Source: a virus. From it: DNA of 64,000 bases. The stretch spans positions 1-64,000 of IMG/VR virus record IMGVR_UViG_3300022872_000001; one strand, written 5' to 3'. The notes beneath the pieces are model-generated. The model ran no database searches. It was not told the origin of the DNA and was given only the letters and a program-made list of their open reading frames with translations. Below are positions 32,416-40,985 of this stretch, one piece after another; the stretch's first letter is position 1; each line of letters opens with the position of its first letter. Both the position numbers and the translations under genes were made by a program.

Positions 32416-33474
32416 TCACACCAGATCGTCTTCCTCGTCCCACTCGTCAACGCCTAAGCGGCTAGTAGGTGTAGAGGGTGCAGCTGGAACCAGAACTGTG
32501 TCACCATCTACCTGGGAGAAGTTAAACTCCTGGTAATTAATCTCCTTATCCTCGTCCTGCGTCTCTGTATCTATAAAGGATATAGTGGTTGAACGGATGA
32601 ACATCAAATACTCCAAACTATTCGTATTGACGTCCATGGTGACGCGGGATTTAGTTGTACCTGGAAGTGGATTAATCTTAATACCCTTAGGGGTACGGTA
32701 ATTCATTTCAGTAAGGAAATCATACGTCCCTACAGGTTGGAGCATCAACGCTGCCAGCAGTGCTTTATCAGAGGATGATGAAAATCCAGGGTAGATGCCC
32801 TTCGTGTTAGAGTTCTCATCTTTATATACAGATCGACCCTCTATATCATACATGGGCTGGCTGACTGCATTAATGCATCCGGCTAGGAATACTCTAGGCG
32901 TAGTCATTTGAGTGCTTTGAATAAAAGACAAATGACTAGGAAGAAAGCTACTCGGATATTGATTAATCTTTTTTACAAAAATTTCAAATTCCTCGGAAGT
33001 ACCTAGCTGCCTATCTTCCTTACCGTGTCCTGTAAGAAACCACAATTCTGTATTAAGCTCCCGAGCGAGCTTTTCCTTATCAGTAGAGAACTTGTAGCTA
33101 GGGGTGATGATTTCATCTGAAGGATCCATTCTGTACCGTTTACTAACTTTTTTAGGAGCCTCATCTGCGGAAAAAGGTAATTTATAATCGGAAGCACGAC
33201 TAGCTAAGGTGCGTAAACTCCTATTTTGGGCCAGATGATAATAAACGACATAGGGGAGCATGCGAGCACGCAAGGCTGCGAATTCAGCCTCATCAATAAT
33301 TAAAGCGCTTTCAATAGTCCAGATGAGGTCGTTTAAACCTCCCACCAAAGCAATAACATGCAATGGAATTTTCTGAGATTTAACCAGAGATTTTGTACCG
33401 AAGAAACGAACCATACGACCAAAACCAGGAATGCAAGCGCTGCATTGTTTCAATACTTCGAGAGTTGTGTACAT
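32416..33474 (-). CDS. Hypothetical protein, 352 aa
   Basis: Mixed alpha/beta with an acidic C-terminus (GVDEWDEEDD). No family recognised. Its downstream neighbour has a separate AGTAAATA box. Confidence 0.75.
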   Translation of the reverse strand: MYTTLEVLKQCSACIPGFGRMVRFFGTKSLVKSQKIPLHVIALVGGLNDLIWTIESALIIDEAEFAALRARMLPYVVYYHLAQNRSLRTLASRASDYKLPFSADEAPKKVSKRYRMDPSDEIITPSYKFSTDKEKLARELNTELWFLTGHGKEDRQLGTSEEFEIFVKKINQYPSSFLPSHLSFIQSTQMTTPRVFLAGCINAVSQPMYDIEGRSVYKDENSNTKGIYPGFSSSSDKALLAALMLQPVGTYDFLTEMNYRTPKGIKINPLPGTTKSRVTMDVNTNSLEYLMFIRSTTISFIDTETQDEDKEINYQEFNFSQVDGDTVLVPAAPSTPTSRLGVDEWDEEDDLV

Positions 33475-33507
33475 GAGTTTTCCTTTTCGTTAGGGAAATG
33501 TGAGAAA

Positions 33508-33531
33508 CAGGCAGCCGTCATTAGCTGCCTG
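33508..33531 (-). terminator. Hairpin terminator
   Basis: 8-bp stem CAGGCAGC/GCTGCCTG, then TTTCTC on the minus strand. Follows the 71-residue gene. Confidence 0.6.
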
Positions 33532-33540
33532 AGGTAAAGC

Positions 33541-33756
33541 TTAAACAACTGTGCGGTTAAATGTTCGGACGATTGAACTCAGAACCTTGAGGCGATCTGT
33601 TTCCGGCATCTTTTGAATCAGACCAATTACGTAGTCTGTTTGATCATCAAACGATGTTTTATCCGGATAAAGAAGGGTAATAGGTACATTTACCATAGCC
33701 GGTTCCGTTACAGAGTGCGGAGCGGAAGTAATGGGGTTCCAATCTAATGAGGTCAT
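33541..33756 (-). CDS. Hypothetical protein, 71 aa
   Basis: Small helical protein followed by a terminator. No family recognised. Confidence 0.65.
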   Translation of the reverse strand: MTSLDWNPITSAPHSVTEPAMVNVPITLLYPDKTSFDDQTDYVIGLIQKMPETDRLKVLSSIVRTFNRTVV

Positions 33757-33785
33757 TTATTTCCTTTTAGGAATAGCGCAATAAT

Positions 33786-34403
33786 TTACAGAACGATGAC
33801 GAAAGCCTGCTTGCCCTTAGGCACTTCGATATCAAGCGTCGTAGCCTGCACCTTGAGAATAGGAACCAAAGTTGTCACCATCTTGTTACTGGTGAAGGTG
33901 CGCAGCGCTTCTTCGACTTGAGCACGGGTACGCAGCTTTGCTATGTACTCACCCACAAGATCAGCGTTCAAGGCTGAAACTGCAGGAGTTGCTGGCTTTT
34001 GTGGTTTGGACGTGGTAGCGCTGATCTTGTTTGGCGCGGTACTTGACGTAACGGAAGTGGAAGCAACACCAAGAGGATTACCAAAAATACTCACGCCATG
34101 ATATACTCCTTGACCGATCAGCGCGTACAACAAAGCTTCGGCTTCGGCTTTGTTGCAGATCAAGTCCGAATCATCGAAAACGTCAGGGTTGATACCGTAG
34201 GCTTCTACAGTAGCGTGGACATCACTGTTGCCTAACAGCCATTGATAATCATCAATGCTATTACTGATGAACACAACTTCCGCAGGGAACAGTGCGTCTT
34301 CAGGCCATTCTGCGCCATAGGTTTTCTTCAGGTAATTGAAAACTTTCGTGACGCGGTTTTGCAGAGCTGAGGATGCGCGCAACAGGGCGATAGATGTAAA
34401 CAT
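33786..34403 (-). CDS. Hypothetical protein, 205 aa
   Basis: ATG at 34403 has AAAGGAA upstream and an AGTAAATA box 33 bases before it. An N-terminal alpha/beta domain (1-110), a Ser/Thr/Pro-rich linker (115-140), and a helical C-terminus. No family recognised. Confidence 0.7.
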   Translation of the reverse strand: MFTSIALLRASSALQNRVTKVFNYLKKTYGAEWPEDALFPAEVVFISNSIDDYQWLLGNSDVHATVEAYGINPDVFDDSDLICNKAEAEALLYALIGQGVYHGVSIFGNPLGVASTSVTSSTAPNKISATTSKPQKPATPAVSALNADLVGEYIAKLRTRAQVEEALRTFTSNKMVTTLVPILKVQATTLDIEVPKGKQAFVIVL

Positions 34404-34435
34404 GGTATTTCCTTTAATGGTTAATGTTACGTTGG

Positions 34436-34443
34436 TATTTACT
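34436..34443 (-). promoter_or_regulatory. AGTAAATA box, proposed phage promoter
   Basis: CGTAGTAAATACC on the minus strand, 33 bases before the 205-residue gene. Confidence 0.6.
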
Positions 34444-34468
34444 ACGTGAAACACAAATGCAGAAAATG

Positions 34469-34491
34469 AAAGGCTGCTGTGTAAGCCAGCC
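34469..34491 (-). terminator. Hairpin terminator
   Basis: GGCTG-type stem with T-rich tail (TTTCATTTTC) on the minus strand, just after the NadV remnant stop. Confidence 0.55.
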
Positions 34492-34499
34492 TGTCTGTA

Positions 34500-35033
34500 T
34501 TACTTGATTGCACCCAAACGCTTGCGGATATCTGCAAGAGTTTCAAAACGTTGCATTCTGGAATTAATAAACATCAATTCCAATTCACCCTCTTCTTCTT
34601 GATCCCAGGTTTGCTGGTCATACAGAACGTATGAATCATTTTCGATTTCCACGCGAAGCAAACCCTTTGCCGATTTCTTGGTGCCGTTATCAGTGATTGG
34701 GTCCTTAACCAATTCACGCGCTTCACCATAGACCTCGCCATATGTCGCTTTGATAGCAGCACCGTAGGTATCGCGTGTGATGTATTGATACGTAAACGAA
34801 CCAACACCAAAGACGATATTGTCGGCAGCAAAACCCTTACGATGTAATTCTTCCAGAATTGTGTTTTCCAATTCCAAGGTAATTGCATCGCCGTAGATCA
34901 AACCGACGTGTGAATCCAATGTACGGAAGCCTTGGGAATTCGTAGTACCTCCGAAGATTTCCCACAGACACTCGACCGCGCCCATGTATTCAGGGCTACC
35001 TACAGGAGCCAATGGATTACCGCAGATAATTTT
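34500..35033 (-). pseudogene. nadV: C-terminal fragment of nicotinamide phosphoribosyltransferase
   Basis: The frame encodes the last about 175 residues of a NadV/NAMPT: KIICGNPLAPVGSPEY, then GGTTNSQGF, IYGDAITL, FGVGSFTYQYITRDT and KSAKGLLRVE, all hallmarks of this enzyme, which makes NMN from nicotinamide and PRPP. Homology begins abruptly within the RPDSGDP active-site loop, and the first 280 or so residues of the enzyme, including the catalytic histidine, are missing. The stretch before it is the end of an unrelated gene. The frame can be extended to a GTG at 35108, but I see no ribosome site. The fragment cannot be a normal enzyme. Confidence 0.75.
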
Positions 35034-35046
35034 GCCATGATAATCC

Positions 35047-35505
35047 TTAGGCGAGTTTGAGGTTAGTGCCGTACTTCGAAGCCAACTTTTGCAGACCCGT
35101 GATACCACGTTCGGTCAACGTCGGCTGTTGCGGATGCAGACTGTCAGAGAGTTGACGGGAGAACGTGTAACCCTTATCCGGCGTGAATGCTGTTATTCGT
35201 AAGTGCTCATCGAGCAGAAGAGGAACCAACTTCTTGATCTCTTCCTCTACCTCACGTTCCAGCATCTTCTCGAAACGACGCAGAACCGAAACTGCAAAAC
35301 TGAATTTTTGAATCGCGTTATGCACCTTAGTTGGGTGCAAACGATACCAACCTCGACCACGATATACCAAGACAACATGATCAGGGAATTCAATCTGACC
35401 TGTTGCGTGCATGTATTCCTTCAAACGCATGTATTCAGTTTCGTTCATACGAACTGAAGCATGGATTGTGTCGTTGTTGGTTACATTATGAATTGCGATC
35501 TTCAT
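35047..35505 (-). CDS. Hypothetical protein, 152 aa
   Basis: AAGGAG site before the ATG. Beta start and helical centre. No family recognised. Its 3' end abuts the truncated NadV fragment, marking a recombination joint. Confidence 0.7.
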   Translation of the reverse strand: MKIAIHNVTNNDTIHASVRMNETEYMRLKEYMHATGQIEFPDHVVLVYRGRGWYRLHPTKVHNAIQKFSFAVSVLRRFEKMLEREVEEEIKKLVPLLLDEHLRITAFTPDKGYTFSRQLSDSLHPQQPTLTERGITGLQKLASKYGTNLKLA

Positions 35506-35548
35506 TTTGAATAACTCCTTAAAAGGTATAGTTACAATTCTTTAGTCT

Positions 35549-35896
35549 TAACATTCCATCAATAGCTTAATCAGAGTTTCTGCTTCCCAGATAAAATGAT
35601 CTGTTGCTGATGCATCAGCCCTTGCTGACCGTGCTACTGACCATACTATGGATTCGGATTCTGCTGATGGGAATACTGTTGCTGTTGCTGACCTTGCTGA
35701 CCAGCATGTGGAATGCTGATGTAGATCCTACTGCGGCTGCTACTGCTAACCATGCTGCTGCCTCTCTTTCAGCTTCAGTAGCTGTTCCATCAATCTTATG
35801 TTGACAATAGTCTATTACTTGTTTGATGGCAGCCTTACATTGGATAGTGTAAGGTTCATTATCCTTAAGTGACTTTAGGGACTTTGTATGCCTAAG
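35549..35896 (-). pseudogene. Broken partial copy of the Imm-5-like gene
   Basis: 120 bases (35777-35896) are identical to 18130-18249, and the last 50 bases (from 35549) match 17993-18047 almost fully. Between them the repeat part has diverged. The copy lacks a start, and its frame ends in TGA near 35622 before the conserved C-terminus. It fills the gap between 35505 and 35955; nothing else is seen there. Confidence 0.85.
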
Positions 35897-35954
35897 TTAA
35901 GTCCTAAAGGTGGGATTGAAGGTAATTACCTGATATGCAACAACTTTAAATCGG

Positions 35955-36278
35955 CTATTCTTCCTGAGATTCTGAATCGTCTGGTTTAGAATTTGCTAAC
36001 ACCCCTTCGGGAGAACCGAAATAATTGATTTGCAGAGTTTGCAAATTCCCAATAAGCCGATCTATATCCTCGGCAGTCTTGAATGCAAGAAGCACGCAAG
36101 GAGTGGTCTCAGTTGAAGGATCAAGGGAATCCCCGGGAGCGTGACCTGCCACAATATGGTCTATAGTGAGAAAAGCATAATCGAATTCCGTAGCAGAGAC
36201 GGGCAAACCCACGGTGAGAAGACCGCGACCAAATACGGCGATAGCTGGATAGTCTTGAGCGGATAGGATTTTCTTCAT
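35955..36278 (-). CDS. Hypothetical protein, 107 aa
   Basis: AGGAG site before the ATG. Alpha/beta with an acidic tail. No family recognised. An extended -10 promoter lies about 105 bases upstream. Confidence 0.7.
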   Translation of the reverse strand: MKKILSAQDYPAIAVFGRGLLTVGLPVSATEFDYAFLTIDHIVAGHAPGDSLDPSTETTPCVLLAFKTAEDIDRLIGNLQTLQINYFGSPEGVLANSKPDDSESQEE

Positions 36279-36376
36279 TAGTAACTCCTAAAAGGATTTG
36301 CACTACGGGGATTGTTAAACGCGTCATTACGTTTTGCTTGTCGATTCCTTTTCATAGGGAATCCGGAGGGGTACTA

Positions 36377-36395
36377 CACGCCTTAATTATAACAT
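36377..36395 (-). promoter_or_regulatory. Extended -10 promoter, block with AAGGCGTG
   Basis: Minus strand TTATGTTATAATTAAGGCGTG with TATAAT at 36386-36391. Confidence 0.7.
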
Positions 36396-36416
36396 AAAAA
36401 ACGCGCAATTTTGTCA

Positions 36417-36602
36417 TTATTTACGACGTTTTGCGTCAAAAATTGACGTTATTTGCTGCTGGATTTCAAGGTCCGAATGCTTGGACATGTATTCATCCTC
36501 ATTCTGTTCATTATTTACTACGATTCGCGTAAAAACGAACATTACCAAAACGAATGCACACAATAGAAGGAATGTAAAAATTCCGAATTCCATATCGCTC
36601 AT
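36417..36602 (-). CDS. Small membrane protein, 61 aa
   Basis: One membrane helix (residues 7-27) and a charged tail. Its ATG overlaps the stop of the CYTH gene (ATGA), so translation is coupled. Confidence 0.65.
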   Translation of the reverse strand: MSDMEFGIFTFLLLCAFVLVMFVFTRIVVNNEQNEDEYMSKHSDLEIQQQITSIFDAKRRK

Positions 36603-37135
36603 TTCGGCCCTTTGTAATTCTTTGGAATAGTTTGCGTGATTGCCAGATTCTTATTCTTATAACGCTTATCAAAGGTCACTTCCTTACCAACCCAATCAGG
36701 TTTGATGAACTTCTGATCTTCAGAATCAAGTTCAATCTCTACGATCTCCATGCCTGCCAATTTCTTGCGCATTACATCTACTTCCCAAATTTTAAAATCT
36801 TTGTCAGTTCCGTACATGACCTCAAAGCGGTGTTTATGCACAGTGTAATCCCCGCACTTTTTAAGAAGTGCTTTTGCCATCTTCAAAGGAATTTCAGGTT
36901 CCTGCTCACTACGGGCAAACTTCATACCTTCAATAGGTAACTTCAAACCTAGGTACGCCGTTTTCTCACCGATTGGTTTTAGAGTAACCTTATCCACCCT
37001 TTGCTCGATGCGAACACGTAATGTCCCGCCACCATTTGTGTAAAGGTACCCTTGTTTAATTTTGTAGACAAGCAGAACCTTGTCTATAGTTGGTTTCTTT
37101 TTAAGGAGAAACTTACGTTCAATCTCAATCGGCAT
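36599..37135 (-). CDS. CYTH-domain phosphatase, 178 aa
   Basis: CYTH enzymes form a beta tunnel that binds triphosphates. The signature EIERKFLL is at residues 4-11, followed by the tunnel's charged strands: TLRVRIEQ, VTLKPIG, EQEPEIPL, KIWEVDVM, VEIELDSED and VTFDKRY. The full set matches small bacterial inorganic triphosphatases (about 155-180 aa). Possible activities are triphosphatase, thiamine triphosphatase or class IV adenylyl cyclase. The start at 37135 has AAAGGA upstream. Such an enzyme might remove 5' triphosphate species or alter signalling; this is open. Confidence 0.8.
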   Translation of the reverse strand: MPIEIERKFLLKKKPTIDKVLLVYKIKQGYLYTNGGGTLRVRIEQRVDKVTLKPIGEKTAYLGLKLPIEGMKFARSEQEPEIPLKMAKALLKKCGDYTVHKHRFEVMYGTDKDFKIWEVDVMRKKLAGMEIVEIELDSEDQKFIKPDWVGKEVTFDKRYKNKNLAITQTIPKNYKGPK

Positions 37136-37388
37136 TCTTCGTCCTTTCTTTCTTCTTACGTTTATTGAGGCACGACCTACGAACTGTGAAATAGTAGTGC
37201 ACACAGGACATGATGACCCAGTACTTATTCCACGAATTCAGCTTTGATATTGGGAGGCCCATAAGCCTCTTATTTGAAAGTATAACATAGAACTGGAAAT
37301 GCGTTACATATCTCAATAACTTGAAAATCTTCTTAGCACATTTACGGATTACGTATAACCCAAACAGTATCGGGTGAAGCCATAGCAT
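37125..37388 (-). CDS. Possible small basic protein, 87 aa
   Basis: Fills the gap between the CYTH gene and the gene at 37.4 kb; the ATG overlaps the previous stop. Aromatic- and lysine-rich, with a weak ribosome site. Coding is uncertain. Confidence 0.4.
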   Translation of the reverse strand: MLWLHPILFGLYVIRKCAKKIFKLLRYVTHFQFYVILSNKRLMGLPISKLNSWNKYWVIMSCVHYYFTVRRSCLNKRKKKERTKNAD

Positions 37389-37390
37389 AG

Positions 37391-37843
37391 TCAATAGAAC
37401 GAGGTTGGATTAAACAAGTCTTCCAGATTGGGAACACCTTCGATACGAATTATCGAGCGATCAATATCCTTGCGGCGGATGTATGCAGTAGCCATGACCA
37501 GGAGGTTTGGATCATTGGCAACATATACGTCAACACGACCAGGGGTAAGAATCTTATCCAGCGTGATAAAACGGGCGGTAGGACCCTTAGTACTTTGGTG
37601 AAAACCAGAATGCTGAACTTCAATGTAGTAATCAGTGATCGGACGGATGAACAACATCTTAGGACGCGCGGTATCGAAATTACCATCCGCATCCTCATGA
37701 TAGTGAACACCTGTGATCATGACCTCAACTGGAATACCAACCTCCGGTGTATCGGTGTGTTTGGGAAATACTGCAGGAATATCATTGACACGAACGTAGG
37801 AACGGGATGGATCGTTACGGTCTAGGATTGGGGTTACTTGCAT
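37391..37843 (-). CDS. Hypothetical protein, 150 aa
   Basis: Beta-rich protein with charged loops. No family recognised. Confidence 0.7.
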   Translation of the reverse strand: MQVTPILDRNDPSRSYVRVNDIPAVFPKHTDTPEVGIPVEVMITGVHYHEDADGNFDTARPKMLFIRPITDYYIEVQHSGFHQSTKGPTARFITLDKILTPGRVDVYVANDPNLLVMATAYIRRKDIDRSIIRIEGVPNLEDLFNPTSFY

Positions 37844-37855
37844 ACGAATTACTCC

Positions 37856-38098
37856 TTAATAAGAAAGTTCGTTACCGTGGGAATCTACGTGGGCCTCTTC
37901 CGCCATTAGACTCAACTTCTTCTGGGCGAGGTGTGAACGTTCCTGGTAGAGACCAGTCATCAACGTGTCCTCAGGATACTTATCCTTAACGTGTTGTAGA
38001 TTCATTGCGGCGGCAAGAAAGCTGCCGCGGTGCTTATGCAAATTACGGCGCTTACGTTCGATTGCTTCTTCCTGCTTTTGATATTTTGACTTAGGCAT
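37856..38098 (-). CDS. Hypothetical protein, 80 aa
   Basis: ATG at 38098 lies two bases after the stop of the 43-residue gene. A basic N-terminus (KSKYQKQEEAIERKRRNLHKH) and helical rest. A longer frame with a membrane-like start is open to 38206 but lacks a ribosome site. Confidence 0.6.
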   Translation of the reverse strand: MPKSKYQKQEEAIERKRRNLHKHRGSFLAAAMNLQHVKDKYPEDTLMTGLYQERSHLAQKKLSLMAEEAHVDSHGNELSY

Positions 38099-38099
38099 T

Positions 38100-38231
38100 T
38101 TAGTCCCGGTGTAAGGAGGGTTTCTGGAGAAGACGCTCACAAAAGTCATAACGAAGCATAACATTCCAACGAATAAGCCAGCGGTACTTGGTAGTACGTT
38201 GCGCATATTTGTTGTTCGTATGTTTCAGCAT
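38100..38231 (-). CDS. Small basic protein, 43 aa
   Basis: ATG overlaps the previous stop (ATGCTGA), and its own stop lies two bases before the next ATG. Arg/Tyr/Trp-rich. Supported by gene packing only; the ribosome site is weak. Confidence 0.5.
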   Translation of the reverse strand: MLKHTNNKYAQRTTKYRWLIRWNVMLRYDFCERLLQKPSLHRD

Positions 38232-38503
38232 TCGGCGAATCCATTTGTTTGGACGCTTACGTGAGGTACGCTCAATCTTTTTTCAGCATATTTGCTCCGT
38301 GCGTATTTTGCCTTACCTTGCTGAACGATGATAGCCAGCTTATACCCAACGAAGGCGTGTCGAGTATCTGCATTTTTGTACTGAATAAGAGGCTCAGGCC
38401 AAGGTAACCGGGTGAAGTCATAAAAGTTTGGATAGAGTGCCTCTAACTCTGTTTCAAAATCGATTTGAATCTGGGTCTTTGGTGGAAGTTTAATAACTGT
38501 CAT
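38225..38503 (-). CDS. Hypothetical protein, 92 aa
   Basis: Small protein nine bases after the stop of the preceding gene. No family recognised. Confidence 0.65.
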   Translation of the reverse strand: MTVIKLPPKTQIQIDFETELEALYPNFYDFTRLPWPEPLIQYKNADTRHAFVGYKLAIIVQQGKAKYARSKYAEKRLSVPHVSVQTNGFAEC

Positions 38504-38512
38504 GCCGTTCTC

Positions 38513-39031
38513 CTAATATTCCAACATCATAAATTTGTAATCATTGACACTCGCGGCTTCCACGAATGCCGCATTCAATGCTGACAAACTATCTGGATTG
38601 ATTCCATGCAAGCGTAGAATCATAATCACTTGTGGCACCATTGCATGCCAGCGCAGTTGCACGCCAGATTGCTTATCGTCAGAGATAAAGGTATAAACAT
38701 CCTCCAACCGCCCACGTACCTCACCTTCGATCTGTGTCACCTGAGTAAGGTTAAAACGCTGCTTGGTTGTTTTCAGGTTAGCACGTAATAGATACGTTAC
38801 CAGATCGTTTGTATCGCGCAGGTAAGGGGAACGGTAATATATTCCATTCGATTCCTTTATGACACGCAAACGATTCGGTCTTTTGTAGAATTCCACCGTG
38901 ACCGTTTTCGTCATGTGCAGCACTGCGGGATTCACACCATCCGAACGTTTCGTATAGGCGACGATGAATCCCAGACGTTCCACAATGGTTCGAATATCTC
39001 CCGTCTTATATTTCAGATTGTTGATTATCAT
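38513..39031 (-). CDS. Hypothetical protein, 172 aa
   Basis: Start overlaps the previous stop by one base (TAATG). Beta-rich first half. No family recognised. Confidence 0.7.
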   Translation of the reverse strand: MIINNLKYKTGDIRTIVERLGFIVAYTKRSDGVNPAVLHMTKTVTVEFYKRPNRLRVIKESNGIYYRSPYLRDTNDLVTYLLRANLKTTKQRFNLTQVTQIEGEVRGRLEDVYTFISDDKQSGVQLRWHAMVPQVIMILRLHGINPDSLSALNAAFVEAASVNDYKFMMLEY

Positions 39032-39723
39032 TATTTCACCTTACCCTTCTTCACAGCACGCAAACCAATATCCACTTCCTTATTCAAGGTATCGAACTGC
39101 GCGGTGATTATCTCTTCTCCGATTTGTTTTTCCACAAAAAGGAAAACGCCAAAACCATCTACGTTCAATTCAGCATCCCGCCAAACCTCTTGATCGTAAT
39201 TCAGAAGAGACTTGGCGATCTGATCTACGTAACCTTTCATGAACAAATGATGAACTAGTTCCTTACGGTTCGCGCAATGTTTGAAAGCATTTTGAATCCA
39301 AGTTATTTCCCGTTGGATTTCCTTATCGTACTTAGGAATACGTGTAACTTCGGTCACAACCTCCTGCTCCGGTTCAGCCATTGCGTAGGCTGGCCATTCT
39401 ACAGGGATAGATATTCCGTAGGGAGCGAAGCAGATCATGGCTTGATGACTAGAGGATTGGGGGCGTACCTCGATCAATCCTAAGCCGTCAGTGGCAAGCA
39501 GGTAACCGTAACGAAACTCCTTGGAGGAAGCGTCCTGACCCTTCTGATATTGTAAGCCAAGCGCGGTAATAAATTTATTCACTTGCCAGTTTTCAATCTG
39601 GACGAATATAACCTGTTGTTTCTTTTCATACAGCATGCGTGAACCGAGAATACCATGCTGGATAAGGTACGCTTGGAGATCGGTTAGCAGTTGCTGATCT
39701 TCCGGGGATATTGCGGCTTCCAT
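39031..39723 (-). CDS. Hypothetical protein, 230 aa
   Basis: AAGGAG site before the ATG. Alpha/beta first half, then a charged helix. No family recognised. Confidence 0.7.
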   Translation of the reverse strand: MEAAISPEDQQLLTDLQAYLIQHGILGSRMLYEKKQQVIFVQIENWQVNKFITALGLQYQKGQDASSKEFRYGYLLATDGLGLIEVRPQSSSHQAMICFAPYGISIPVEWPAYAMAEPEQEVVTEVTRIPKYDKEIQREITWIQNAFKHCANRKELVHHLFMKGYVDQIAKSLLNYDQEVWRDAELNVDGFGVFLFVEKQIGEEIITAQFDTLNKEVDIGLRAVKKGKVK

Positions 39724-39763
39724 GAAATACTCCTTCTTAAGGATAATAAAGAACTATGGATGA

Positions 39764-40471
39764 CTAACGCCGACGATTCGCGTGGTACTCTTCGGTACCT
39801 ATAATTGCCTGCACCCAGTCAGGTAAGGTGCGCTCGAATTCCTCCGATAAGCGTTCTACGATACGGAAATGTTCCGCAGTTATTGCATTTGTACCACCCG
39901 GTGGACCTAATTCCTCTTGGGCTTTATCGAAAGCCCAATCTTGGGGTATGAATGCCCAATAAGAATCTCTACCATTATACCAATGATCAGATGCAAAAGG
40001 GTGGAGACGGTTGTAAGATTGTACCAAACCTTCACGAACATCCTTATGAAAGGAACGCAGCTCTAAGGGACGCGTCTCTCCTTCGACCTGAAGGACAGTA
40101 ACTGGGTCATTATTTCCTAAATCATTTCCGTAAGCCAGATCGGAAGGTACTGATCCGTGTAACCAGATCATATTGGCCCTTTCAGGCTGAGAAGGCGTAC
40201 CATCCGCGTTCTCCCATTGCCAAGTATCTACGGTAATAATCAAACCGGAATCACGTCGAGCAAAAACCAAAAAGCGGGTCTCATTGTGATGACTACGCCG
40301 AAGGAATTTGAATTCTCCTACTTGCTCGAAATGCAGATGATCGACAATCACCGCAATCTGTTCATCAGCCGTCTGACTATTATTGGTTTCACATTTACCG
40401 GAAGTTTGGTAAATGTCTTCATTTTCTTCAAAACCATCATAATGTTCAGAATCTGAAAAGTGGTTTGTCAT
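39764..40471 (-). CDS. Hypothetical protein, 235 aa
   Basis: Acidic start, then an alpha/beta body rich in aromatic residues. AAGGAG site upstream. No family recognised. Confidence 0.7.
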   Translation of the reverse strand: MTNHFSDSEHYDGFEENEDIYQTSGKCETNNSQTADEQIAVIVDHLHFEQVGEFKFLRRSHHNETRFLVFARRDSGLIITVDTWQWENADGTPSQPERANMIWLHGSVPSDLAYGNDLGNNDPVTVLQVEGETRPLELRSFHKDVREGLVQSYNRLHPFASDHWYNGRDSYWAFIPQDWAFDKAQEELGPPGGTNAITAEHFRIVERLSEEFERTLPDWVQAIIGTEEYHANRRR

Positions 40472-40504
40472 TTTGAATTACTCCTTGAAAGGTGGGATTA
40501 CGGA

Positions 40505-40828
40505 TTAATAACGATAAGTGGTTGTGTAGAGATAAATGCGGCTGTAGCTGGGACTGTATTTGGACTTGTTCGGGTATGTGTGAATGGAAATACTGCCGTT
40601 AGGGATTTTAGGGTGCATCAAGAATGTGATTTTATGGTTAACGTCCGCATTAGCCTTTCCGACAACTTCCCAACCTGCTTTTAGGAGACGTGATTTAAAA
40701 ACACCTGCTGAAAAGAGGGGAATAATCTCAATACTATTATTGCTGGTAATTCGGGCCTTAACGGGATCAAGGTTCAGGGAAGACATGAATTGATCCACGC
40801 GATTTTGTACGTTAGTTTGCTTAGCCAT
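40505..40828 (-). CDS. Hypothetical protein, 107 aa
   Basis: Basic, with a tyrosine-rich end. Preceded by AAGGAG and, 37 bases upstream, an extended -10 promoter; likely the first gene of an early transcript. Confidence 0.7.
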   Translation of the reverse strand: MAKQTNVQNRVDQFMSSLNLDPVKARITSNNSIEIIPLFSAGVFKSRLLKAGWEVVGKANADVNHKITFLMHPKIPNGSISIHTYPNKSKYSPSYSRIYLYTTTYRY

Positions 40829-40855
40829 GATTAACTCCTTGAAAGGAGGTTTGTG

Positions 40856-40875
40856 TACGCCTTAATTATAACATA
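40856..40875 (-). promoter_or_regulatory. Extended -10 promoter, block with AAGGCGTA
   Basis: Minus strand TTATGTTATAATTAAGGCGT with TATAAT at 40865-40870, directly after a terminator, so it begins a new transcription unit. Confidence 0.75.
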
Positions 40876-40918
40876 AAAACGCGTTTAAAACCCAATTTTT
40901 CGAATATTTTATCGAAAA

Positions 40919-40952
40919 AATAACCCCTAAATACAATGACTTAGGGGTTATT
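40919..40952 (-). terminator. Strong intrinsic terminator
   Basis: 12-bp stem AATAACCCCTAA/TTAGGGGTTATT with a 10-base loop and TTATTTTTTCG on the minus strand. Separates the gene at 41 kb from the next promoter. Confidence 0.85.
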
Positions 40953-40985
40953 TTGTGCATTTTTACAACATTTTTGAACTACGGG

